Origin: UBA830 sp038146925
GTDB lineage: Bacteria; Pseudomonadota; Alphaproteobacteria; MPNO01; UBA830
NCBI GenBank assembly: GCA_038146925.1
Contig: JAYQSP010000008.1
Span: forward strand, 124,001-188,000
Direction of reading: 5' to 3'
Length of the DNA: 64,000 nt
Below are positions 1 through 6,134 of this stretch, in pieces (position 1 is the stretch's first letter; each line of letters begins with the position of its first letter). The translations under genes and the position numbers were made by a program. The notes beneath the pieces were generated by a model that saw nothing but the letters and a program-made list of their open reading frames with translations, had not been told where the DNA came from and ran no database searches.

Positions 1-330
1 CGGCAGTGCGTGTTGCGGCGCGGATTTGAGGCCTTCCAGATGGGTCAGAACGCCGACCCATGGATCATGTATTTCCGCCAATTCCTGCGGCGTGACGACG
101 GCGACGACGCCGGGAAGGGCGCGCGCGGCTTCAACGTTGATCGACTTGATGCGCGCATGGGCGTAAGGCGAACGCACAAAGGTGGCATGCACCATCCGTT
201 TCAGATCGATATCGTCGACGAACGTGCCGCGACCTTCCGCCAGGCGCGGCGCGTTGGGGCGGGGGACGGAGCGCCCGATATAGGAATTCGGCCGGTCGAG
301 GATCCAGCGTCCGGTGTTCTGTTCGTTCAT
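1..330 (-). CDS. Xanthine dehydrogenase/CODH-type molybdopterin large subunit, N-terminal part (cut by window edge)
   Basis: Only the first 110 codons are in the window; the gene runs off the left edge. The ATG is at 330 and overlaps the stop of the small-subunit gene as ATGA, which fixes the start and implies translational coupling. Visible residues include YIGRSVPRPNAPRLAEGRG and then SPYAHARIKSI, the standard opening of the large (Mo-cofactor) subunit of the xanthine oxidase family, with the usual 'lpGVvaVvT' segment following. Gene order FAD subunit, [2Fe-2S] subunit, large subunit matches coxMSL-type operons. The active-site loop and the catalytic Glu lie outside the window, so true CO dehydrogenase cannot be told from the many aldehyde, aromatic or purine hydroxylases sharing this layout. 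Confidence 0.9.
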   Translation of the reverse strand, partial: MNEQNTGRWILDRPNSYIGRSVPRPNAPRLAEGRGTFVDDIDLKRMVHATFVRSPYAHARIKSINVEAARALPGVVAVVTPQELAEIHDPWVGVLTHLEGLKSAPQHALP

Positions 331-818
331 GACGCGGCTCCTTTTTCGGTCTTGCTCCCTCTGGCGATCTCGACGGCGTCGACGATGGCCTGATAGCCGG
401 TGCAGCGGCAGAAATTGCCTGAAATGAATTCGCGGATTTCATCGCGCCCGGCATCGGGATGTTTGTCCATCAGTTCCGCCAGGGTCAGCAGCATGCCGGG
501 CGTGCAGAAACCGCACTGCAGCGCATTGCGTTCCACGAACGCGTCCTGCAGATCGCGGATTTCGCCTGTCTCGGACACGCCCTCGATGGTCCAGACCTCG
601 GCGCCGTCGGCCTGCGCTGCGAGGGTCAGGCAGCCGCGCATGATGCGCCCGTCCATCCGGACCGTGCAGGCGCCGCACACGCCATGCTCGCAGCCCACAT
701 GACTGCCTGTCAGCTGCAGCTCATAGCGCAGGAAATCGACCAAGTTGGTTCGTGCTTCTACCCGTCGGGTAACGGTTTCCCCATTCACTGTGACGGTTAT
801 GTCGGTGTGCTTGTCCAT
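327..818 (-). CDS. [2Fe-2S] small subunit of molybdenum hydroxylase (CoxS type)
   Basis: 163 residues, the normal size for this electron-transfer subunit. An N-terminal plant-ferredoxin-like [2Fe-2S] domain carries Cys43, Cys48, Cys51 and Cys63 (CEHGVCGAC plus a downstream Cys). A C-terminal four-helix [2Fe-2S] domain carries Cys102, Cys105, Cys137 and Cys139 (CGFCTPG and CRCTGY). All eight ligands are present, so the protein should pass electrons from the Mo cofactor to FAD. It lies 2 bp after the FAD-subunit gene and overlaps the large-subunit start by 4 bp. A second, separate small subunit lies at 5.6 kb, so the window encodes two such enzymes. Confidence 0.95.
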   Translation of the reverse strand: MDKHTDITVTVNGETVTRRVEARTNLVDFLRYELQLTGSHVGCEHGVCGACTVRMDGRIMRGCLTLAAQADGAEVWTIEGVSETGEIRDLQDAFVERNALQCGFCTPGMLLTLAELMDKHPDAGRDEIREFISGNFCRCTGYQAIVDAVEIARGSKTEKGAAS

Positions 819-820
819 GG

Positions 821-1678
821 CTATTCTCCCGCCATCGGGCCAAGGGTGCGTTTGACCAGCACGCCAGCCAGGTGTTTGCGCATCGGCCCGTCCGCGTTCA
901 GGTCGTCCGGCGGATCGAGCTCGTCTTTCAGGGAGGCGGCCAGCCTGTCGGCCAGATCGTCCGACCAGGTCTGGCCTTTGAGCAGCGCAGCCGTCTCAGG
1001 CGCGGAAACGGGGCGGTCGCCGGCGTTGAAAAAGACCAAGTTTGCGTCGCCGAACGTGCCACCGTCCAGATCCACATGTGCGCACAGGCCGATGATCGCG
1101 TAGTCGCCGTGCCGGCGCGCCAGTTCCAGGAAACCCGACTTCCAGCCGGCGGTAATTTTCGGTACGGAGACGGCTGTCAGGATTTCGCCGGGGCGAATAG
1201 CCGTCTCGTACAGACCTTCGAAGAAGTCGGCCGCCGCGACGTCGCGCGTACCGCTCTTGCCGGCGATATGCATGGTCGCGCCCAGCGCAACGGCACAGGC
1301 GGGCAGTTCCGCCGCCGGATCGGCGAAGGCGATGGACCCGCCGAAGGTACCGCGATTTCGGATGGCGGGATGCGCGATATGGTCCATGGCGGCGGCGATC
1401 ATCGGCGCATGCGTGGCGACCGCCGGCGATTCCTCCATATCGACGTGCCGTGTCATCGCGCCGATGCGCAATGCGTCGCCGGTCTCTTCGATTCCGGCGA
1501 GTCCGTCGATGCGATTGATGTCGACCAGAACTTCGGGCGCCGACAGGCGCATGTTCAGGGTCGCCATCAGGCTCTGGCCACCGGCCATAATTCTGGCGTC
1601 GTCGCCGTGTTCGGCAAGCAGGGCGAACGCGTCGTCCAGACTGCCCGCCCGGACATAGGCGAATGGTGCCGGCTTCAT
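821..1678 (-). CDS. FAD-binding medium subunit of molybdenum hydroxylase (CoxM type)
   Basis: 285 residues. The AGGQSL motif (residues 32-37) and a GTFGGS stretch near residue 110 are the two FAD-binding loops of the CoxM/CutM family, and the protein ends with the small CO_deh_flav_C-type domain. It lacks the four-cysteine loop seen in the other FAD subunit at 8.5 kb, so it is a plain CODH-type medium subunit. It is first in the three-gene operon, which reads away from the TetR gene at 1783; the 104-bp gap between them should hold both promoters. FAD is expected to accept electrons from the two [2Fe-2S] clusters and pass them to an external acceptor. Confidence 0.93.
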   Translation of the reverse strand: MKPAPFAYVRAGSLDDAFALLAEHGDDARIMAGGQSLMATLNMRLSAPEVLVDINRIDGLAGIEETGDALRIGAMTRHVDMEESPAVATHAPMIAAAMDHIAHPAIRNRGTFGGSIAFADPAAELPACAVALGATMHIAGKSGTRDVAAADFFEGLYETAIRPGEILTAVSVPKITAGWKSGFLELARRHGDYAIIGLCAHVDLDGGTFGDANLVFFNAGDRPVSAPETAALLKGQTWSDDLADRLAASLKDELDPPDDLNADGPMRKHLAGVLVKRTLGPMAGE

Positions 1679-1704
1679 AGACTTGTCCCTCCCTGTCGTT
1701 TTAT

Positions 1705-1717
1705 GGTGCTGAGCACC
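1705..1717. promoter_or_regulatory. Perfect inverted repeat, candidate TetR operator
   Basis: GGTGCT-G-AGCACC is a perfect 6-bp inverted repeat around one base. It lies 27 bp upstream of the FAD-subunit start and 65 bp upstream of the divergent TetR gene. Position and symmetry fit an autoregulatory TetR operator controlling the molybdenum hydroxylase operon. That is inference; a 13-bp palindrome alone is weak evidence. Confidence 0.4.
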
Positions 1718-1782
1718 TGCTTAATTACAAGGCATTGTGACCCGCACGCCTTTCTGGTCAAGGGGCGGGTCGAAAGGAAAGA

Positions 1783-2445
1783 ATGACCGAACAGACGACA
1801 TCCACCGGCGCGACAACCCCGCGCCGCCGCCTTCCGCCGGCGGAGCGCGAACGCCAGATCGTCGACGAGGCGATCCGCTATTTCGCCGAAGTCGGGTTCG
1901 AGGGCCAGACGCGGGAGCTCGCCCGCCGTCTCGACATCACCCAGCCACTCCTGTTCCGGTATTTCCCCACAAAGGACGATCTGATCGACCGGGTCTACGA
2001 AGAGGTCTATCTGCGTCGCTGGAAGGAAAAATGGACCACCGATCTGCAGGACCGGTCGGTGCCGCTGGAAAAGCGTCTGATGCGGTATTACGAAGACTAC
2101 GCGTCCACCAACTTCAATCACGACTGGATGCGCATTTTTCTGTTCTCCGGGCTGAAGGGAGAGCCGATCAACCGACGGTACCTCCAGATCGTGCGCGAAC
2201 GCATCCTCCGCGTCATCTGCGCCGAGCTGCGAAATCATTTCGGATTGCCCGAACCTGCCGCAACGCCCATCGACGCGGACGAGGTCGATATTGCCTGGTC
2301 GCTTCATGCTGCGATTTTCTATATCGGCGTCCGCAAGCTGGCCTATCAGGAACCGGTGCCCGACGATCTTTCGCCTTATATCCGCCGCAACGTGCGGACA
2401 TTCCTGCGCGGGGTCGAGCCGGAGCTGCGGGAACTGATGAGGTAA
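1783..2445 (+). CDS. TetR/AcrR family transcriptional regulator
   Basis: 220 residues. After a polar tail, residues about 20-65 form a TetR-type helix-turn-helix (RQIVDEAIRYFAEVGFEG, then RELARRLDITQPLLFRYFPT), including the conserved F-x-Y-F recognition-helix end. The rest is a helical ligand-binding and dimerisation domain with no recognisable ligand signature. An AAGGAA ribosome site precedes the ATG. The gene is divergent from the molybdenum hydroxylase operon at 1-1678 and shares with it a short gap containing a palindrome, so local repression of that operon is the most likely role (inference). Confidence 0.92.
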   Translation: MTEQTTSTGATTPRRRLPPAERERQIVDEAIRYFAEVGFEGQTRELARRLDITQPLLFRYFPTKDDLIDRVYEEVYLRRWKEKWTTDLQDRSVPLEKRLMRYYEDYASTNFNHDWMRIFLFSGLKGEPINRRYLQIVRERILRVICAELRNHFGLPEPAATPIDADEVDIAWSLHAAIFYIGVRKLAYQEPVPDDLSPYIRRNVRTFLRGVEPELRELMR

Positions 2446-2471
2446 GGGCGGTTTGTCAGTATCGGATAGAG

Positions 2472-2516
2472 AGAATCCCCTCTCGCTCTCCCCGCAGGGG
2501 CGGGGTGACGTCCCTT
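2472..2516. repeat. Fragment of dispersed GC-rich palindromic repeat
   Basis: The segment after the TetR gene begins AATCCCCTCTCGCTCTCCCC and continues into a short CCCCGC/GCGGGG hairpin. It resembles one half of the longer intergenic palindromes at 18.9 kb and 20.6 kb, which share the AATCCCCT end and the CTCTCCC core. It is probably a partial copy of the same element. Confidence 0.4.
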
Positions 2517-2561
2517 TTCCGGCGCTTCACAGCTTATAGTGCACGTCCTAAACTCGATTGA

Positions 2562-2578
2562 CCGGTCAGCCGTTTAAT
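2562..2578 (+). promoter_or_regulatory. Shared 17-bp intergenic motif, copy 1
   Basis: CCGGTCAGCCGTTTAAT lies 32 bp upstream of the VOC gene. It matches 16 of 17 bases with 15513-15529, just upstream of an MFS gene. Here it overlaps a perfect palindrome, TGACCGGTCA (2559-2568). It is followed by a 7-bp inverted repeat, TTATTTA/TAAATAA (2580-2586 and 2595-2601), ending in the AGGAGG ribosome site. Likely an operator for a common regulator. Confidence 0.45.
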
Positions 2579-2610
2579 ATTATTTATCGTTTGCTAAATA
2601 AGGAGGTGCC

Positions 2611-3042
2611 ATGAGTCTTAGTTCTCTCGATCACTGTTCCATTCGCACTGTGAAGCTCAAAGAAACCCGGGATTTCTATGTCGACATCCTTGGCATGGAC
2701 GATGGCGACCGGCCCGAGTTCCCGTTTCCGGGAAACTGGCTGTATGTCGACGGTGTCGCGGTTGTGCATCTGGTCGGCGTCGACCCGGACGATCCGTCCG
2801 GGCTACAGCAATATCTCGGCGGTGATATCTCGGCGGAAGCGCTGGACGGTTCAGGAGCGTTCGATCACATCGCGTTTCGCGCGAAGGATCCGGAGGTCCT
2901 GATCCAGCGTCTGAAGGACAAGGGCTATCCGTTCCGCGAACGCCAGGTTCCCTCAATGGACCTGTTTCAGGTTTTCGTCGAAGACCCGAACGGCATCACG
3001 GTCGAGCTGAATTACTGGGCCGAAGATCAGAAAGCGGCCTGA
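2611..3042 (+). CDS. VOC family protein (glyoxalase/bleomycin-resistance/dioxygenase fold)
   Basis: 143 residues, one VOC module pair. The expected metal-ligand positions are visible: His in LDHCSIRTVK near the start, His in FDHIAFRAKD in the second half, and Glu in TVELNYW near the end, which is the vicinal-oxygen-chelate pattern. AGGAGG at 2601-2606 gives a strong ribosome site. It begins a three-gene set with a flavin monooxygenase (4-bp gap) and an AhpD-like protein (2-bp gap). In such settings VOC proteins are often extradiol dioxygenases or isomerases, but this one is too short for a typical two-domain extradiol enzyme, so its reaction is open. Confidence 0.85.
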   Translation: MSLSSLDHCSIRTVKLKETRDFYVDILGMDDGDRPEFPFPGNWLYVDGVAVVHLVGVDPDDPSGLQQYLGGDISAEALDGSGAFDHIAFRAKDPEVLIQRLKDKGYPFRERQVPSMDLFQVFVEDPNGITVELNYWAEDQKAA

Positions 3043-3046
3043 TCCG

Positions 3047-4249
3047 ATGGCCCAAGCCCCCGCGATCTCCATGACTGACGACGCACCGACCTACGAGGAA
3101 ATGGTCGAACGTGCTGCTGCGATGACGCCCAGATTGGCGGCGCGTGCCGAAGAAGTCGAAAAGACCCGCGTTATTCATCCCGATACGGTGCGGGAGTTGT
3201 GGGAAACGCAGTTGTGGTCTGCGGTAAAGCCCAAGCGTTACGGCGGAGTGGAGCTGCATTACGGCGCTTTCCTCGATCTGTCGGACCACATTGCGCGCGG
3301 CTGTGCGTCGACGGCCTGGATTTACGGCAATCTGCTCAGCCATGACTGGATGCTGCCGATGTGGAACCCGCAGGCCCAGGACGAGGTCTGGAAGGACAAT
3401 CCGACGGCGCTGATCGCTTCGTCGCTGGTCGCCACGGCAGGGACGGCGAAACCCGTCACCGGGGGATACGAGATTTTCGGTCAGTGGCCCTATTGCAGCG
3501 GCATCGATCCGAGCGACTGGATGATGATGGCGGCAATGATCGAAGATGACGGTCCGCGCCGGCCTATCTGGATGGTGGTGCCGCGCGATGCCTTCGAGGA
3601 AATCGATGCCTGGCACGTGAGCGGACTGGTCGGGACCGGCAGCCGTGACGTCAAGTGCGATGGCGTCTTTGTGCCCGAGCACATGACGCTGTTGCCCGGC
3701 GAAGCCCGCGGCGGGCCAACGCCCGGTTCCGAACATGTACCGGGACTGCTCTATCAGTTGCCGGTACTGGGGTTGTTTCCGCATATCCTGCTGGGGCCGA
3801 TGATCGGCATCGCCCAGGGCGCATATGACGACTATGTCGGCGAAATACGCGAGCGCGTCTCCACTTACAATGCATCGAAGCTGGCCGAGCACGTCCAGGT
3901 CCAGATGAAGGTCGCCGAGGCGGCGTCGCTGATCCAGGCGGCGCGTCTGCTGGGACACGACAACATCCGCGAGGCCTACCGCGTCGCCGAGAGCGGTCGC
4001 ATCCCCACTGTGGCGGAAAAAATCCGCTGGCGGCGGGACGGCGCTTTCGCGGCGCAGAACTGCGTCAAGGCGATCCAATTGCTGCAATCGGCCATCGGCG
4101 CCGCTGGTAATTATCTAAGCCACTCGTTCCAGCGCCGTTTCCGCGACATGCACGCGGCCGCGTCGCAGGTGCAGGTGAATTTCGACATTAACGGCGCCGA
4201 ATTCGGCCGGGTCGAACTCGGCCTCGACCCCATCAACAAGGCAATCTGA
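3047..4249 (+). CDS. Acyl-CoA dehydrogenase-fold flavin monooxygenase (HsaA/HpaB-C2-like)
   Basis: 400 residues with the acyl-CoA dehydrogenase fold. It contains the KPKRYGG and GGYEIFGQWPYCSGI segments typical of group D flavin monooxygenases such as HsaA and p-hydroxyphenylacetate hydroxylase C2, rather than the catalytic Glu setting of true acyl-CoA dehydrogenases. Such enzymes use reduced flavin supplied by a separate reductase to hydroxylate phenolic rings or oxidise S or N centres. No reductase gene is in the window. The ending (QVNFDINGAEFGRVELGLDP) closely resembles that of the paralogue at 13.0 kb (VVIDPNNAAENRGRLSLGID), also 400 residues. It sits in one operon with the VOC and AhpD-like genes. 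Confidence 0.85.
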   Translation: MAQAPAISMTDDAPTYEEMVERAAAMTPRLAARAEEVEKTRVIHPDTVRELWETQLWSAVKPKRYGGVELHYGAFLDLSDHIARGCASTAWIYGNLLSHDWMLPMWNPQAQDEVWKDNPTALIASSLVATAGTAKPVTGGYEIFGQWPYCSGIDPSDWMMMAAMIEDDGPRRPIWMVVPRDAFEEIDAWHVSGLVGTGSRDVKCDGVFVPEHMTLLPGEARGGPTPGSEHVPGLLYQLPVLGLFPHILLGPMIGIAQGAYDDYVGEIRERVSTYNASKLAEHVQVQMKVAEAASLIQAARLLGHDNIREAYRVAESGRIPTVAEKIRWRRDGAFAAQNCVKAIQLLQSAIGAAGNYLSHSFQRRFRDMHAAASQVQVNFDINGAEFGRVELGLDPINKAI

Positions 4250-4251
4250 TC

Positions 4252-4851
4252 ATGCCCCGATTACCGACCCTGTCGGTCGAGGAAGCGCGCATCGTGCGCG
4301 AGAACCTCGGCACCTATACTGAAAACATGGGCGGCACGCTGCCCAACAGCGTACTGACTCTGGCGCGCAAGCCCAACATCCTGAAGGCTGTGACCGATCT
4401 GTGGTACGAGACCATCATCGCGCCCGGGTCAGTGCCGAGAGACCTCAAATGGCTCGCGGCGCATGTCGTCAGCGTGTCGGCGGGCTGTCAGTACTGCGCC
4501 GCGCATACGGGCGAAAACACCGTAATCTCCGACATGCCCGCGAAGAAGGTCGAAGCTGTCTGGGAATACGAAACCAGCGATCTGTTTACCGACGCCGAGC
4601 GCATCGTGCTGAAGATCGCCCAGTGCGTCGCTCAGGTGCCCAACGCGGTGACTGACGAGGATTTCGAGGAACTGAGGCATCACTGGGACGATGAACAGGT
4701 GGTCGAGATTGTCGCTGCCATTTCCACGTTCGGGTTTTTCAACCGCTGGAACGACACGCTTGCGACGGAGCTGGAAGCCTCGCCGTTGCAGTTCGCTCAG
4801 GATCACCTGTCCGACGCCGGGTGGAGCATCGGCAAGCACGCGGCCGAATGA
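4252..4851 (+). CDS. AhpD/carboxymuconolactone decarboxylase-like protein
   Basis: 199 residues, helical. The SAGCQYCAAHTGEN segment holds Cys79, Cys82 and His85, the CxxC-x2-H peroxidase/disulfide motif of the AhpD/CMD family. The gene follows the flavin monooxygenase by 2 bp and ends the operon. Family members act as alkylhydroperoxidases, disulfide reductants or gamma-carboxymuconolactone decarboxylases. The intact CxxC favours a redox role, perhaps protecting against peroxide leaked by the neighbouring flavin enzyme (inference). It is longer than single-domain CMD proteins and closer to the uncharacterised peroxidase-related group. Confidence 0.85.
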   Translation: MPRLPTLSVEEARIVRENLGTYTENMGGTLPNSVLTLARKPNILKAVTDLWYETIIAPGSVPRDLKWLAAHVVSVSAGCQYCAAHTGENTVISDMPAKKVEAVWEYETSDLFTDAERIVLKIAQCVAQVPNAVTDEDFEELRHHWDDEQVVEIVAAISTFGFFNRWNDTLATELEASPLQFAQDHLSDAGWSIGKHAAE

Positions 4852-4861
4852 ACCTTCTTCG

Positions 4862-5461
4862 CTACAGCGATCCCATCACATTGAAGCGCCCGCCGGACAG
4901 CCGTTGAACCACCACGATTTCTCCGGAACGCGGATAAACGCCGGTTAACGCGGTAATATTGACCTGATGCGTGACCAGCACCAACGGTGCGTTCGACCGG
5001 TACGCATTCAGCCAGGATGTCAGGGCTTTCGTCTGTGCTTCGCGCCTGTCGGGTGTTTGAAAGAACGAATTGAGCGCGCTGAGAGAGCGGACCTTGCCGA
5101 GTTTGAGGAGCGTTGCCGTGTCCCGGCAGCGACACCAGACGCTTGTGAAAACTTCGGCCTTTGCAATGCCCTGCTTCCGAAACCGGTCGCCGATATCAAG
5201 TGCCTGTCTGCGCCCTTCGTCCGACAGGTTCCGCTGAGTTGCGCAGTCCTCGACATCGAAACTCGCAGGGTCCCCCGTGCCCGGTGCGAGGGCGTGCCGC
5301 ATGACCCCGAAAGCCCCGCCGGTCTTCAGCGCCGTCCAGAGTTCGGCGGAGGAAGGATCTTTCGCAAGTGCGGCCGACCCGGACACGGCAAGGAAAATTG
5401 CCGCCAGCAAGACGCCGACGGGTCCGAAGCGCGCCAAGTGTAAAATGCGATGTGCGGCCAT
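4862..5461 (-). CDS. Secreted histidine phosphatase family protein
   Basis: 199 residues when started at the ATG at 5461, which gives a clear signal peptide (basic HRILHLARF, then a hydrophobic stretch ending SAALA). An in-frame start further upstream at 5566 would put the signal peptide 35 residues in, so it is rejected. The VMRHALAPG segment carries the RH nucleophile motif and VTHQVNI carries the second catalytic His, as in periplasmic branch-1/SixA-like histidine phosphatases. Substrate unknown. It is convergent with the AhpD-like gene (10-bp gap) and divergent from hcrC. Confidence 0.85.
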   Translation of the reverse strand: MAAHRILHLARFGPVGVLLAAIFLAVSGSAALAKDPSSAELWTALKTGGAFGVMRHALAPGTGDPASFDVEDCATQRNLSDEGRRQALDIGDRFRKQGIAKAEVFTSVWCRCRDTATLLKLGKVRSLSALNSFFQTPDRREAQTKALTSWLNAYRSNAPLVLVTHQVNITALTGVYPRSGEIVVVQRLSGGRFNVMGSL

Positions 5462-5575
5462 GTCCGTTTCGTTCCGTTGAACGACTGAAATAGCGCAATT
5501 TCGCGCCCGGACAACAGGCGATATGCCGCCCAGCACATGCTTGCGATGGCGGGAGGTATATGGCAAATTGAATTG

Positions 5576-5605
5576 TTGATTCGTAAACAGTTCGAAGTCT
5601 AAGCA
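5576..5605 (+). promoter_or_regulatory. Possible promoter of the hcrCAB operon
   Basis: TTGATT (5576-5581) and TAAGCA (5600-5605) with an 18-bp spacer lie 44 bp upstream of the hcrC-like start, in the AT-richest part of the 187-bp divergent gap. The -10 match is poor, so this is only a candidate. Confidence 0.25.
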
Positions 5606-5648
5606 TTCGGGCGTGTGCAGACAAACGAGCGCAAACTTGGGTGAAACT

Positions 5649-6134
5649 ATGAAATCACTGCTGTCGCTAAAAGTGAACGGACGTCAGCGCGACGATGCGG
5701 TGTCCGGTAATCTGTTGTTGGTCGATTATCTTCGTGAAGTCGTGGGGCTGACGGGGACGAAGATCGGTTGCGACGGCGGCGAGTGCGGGCTGTGTACTGT
5801 GCTGGTCGACGGCAAGGCGCAGCACGCCTGTCTGACCCTGGCGGCGTCCTGCGACGGCACATCGGTCGAAACCATTGAATCGCTGGCCGAAGGCGGGCGA
5901 TTGAACGCCATCCAGCGCGGCTTTCACGAGAAGCTCGGTGCTCAGTGCGGATACTGTACGCCGGGTATGGTGATGGCCGCCGAAGGTCTGCTCCGCGCCA
6001 ACCCCGATCCCGACGAAGCCACCATCCGGACGGAAATGGCGTCGAACATCTGCCGCTGCACCGGTTACGTGAAAATCATCGAAGCGGTGCAGTTCGCCAT
6101 CGACGAACTGAAATCGGGCAAGGAGGCTGCGTAA
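5649..6134 (+). CDS. hcrC: [2Fe-2S] subunit of 4-hydroxybenzoyl-CoA reductase-type enzyme
   Basis: 161 residues from the ATG at 5649; a longer reading frame begins 12 codons upstream, but the family starts at this KVNG segment. The CDGGECGLC and CGYCTPG/CRCTGY motifs supply the ligands of both [2Fe-2S] clusters. It overlaps the next gene by 1 bp (TAATG), indicating coupling. In 4-hydroxybenzoyl-CoA reductase this gamma subunit relays electrons from the FAD/[4Fe-4S] subunit to the molybdenum site. The assignment to the Hcr subgroup rests mainly on the beta subunit downstream; the small subunit alone would only say xanthine oxidase family. Confidence 0.88.
   Translation: MKSLLSLKVNGRQRDDAVSGNLLLVDYLREVVGLTGTKIGCDGGECGLCTVLVDGKAQHACLTLAASCDGTSVETIESLAEGGRLNAIQRGFHEKLGAQCGYCTPGMVMAAEGLLRANPDPDEATIRTEMASNICRCTGYVKIIEAVQFAIDELKSGKEAA

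Noticed and set aside
1..1678. Naming the first molybdenum enzyme as carbon monoxide dehydrogenase
   Set aside because: The large-subunit active-site loop that distinguishes true CODH lies outside the window, so only the family can be stated.
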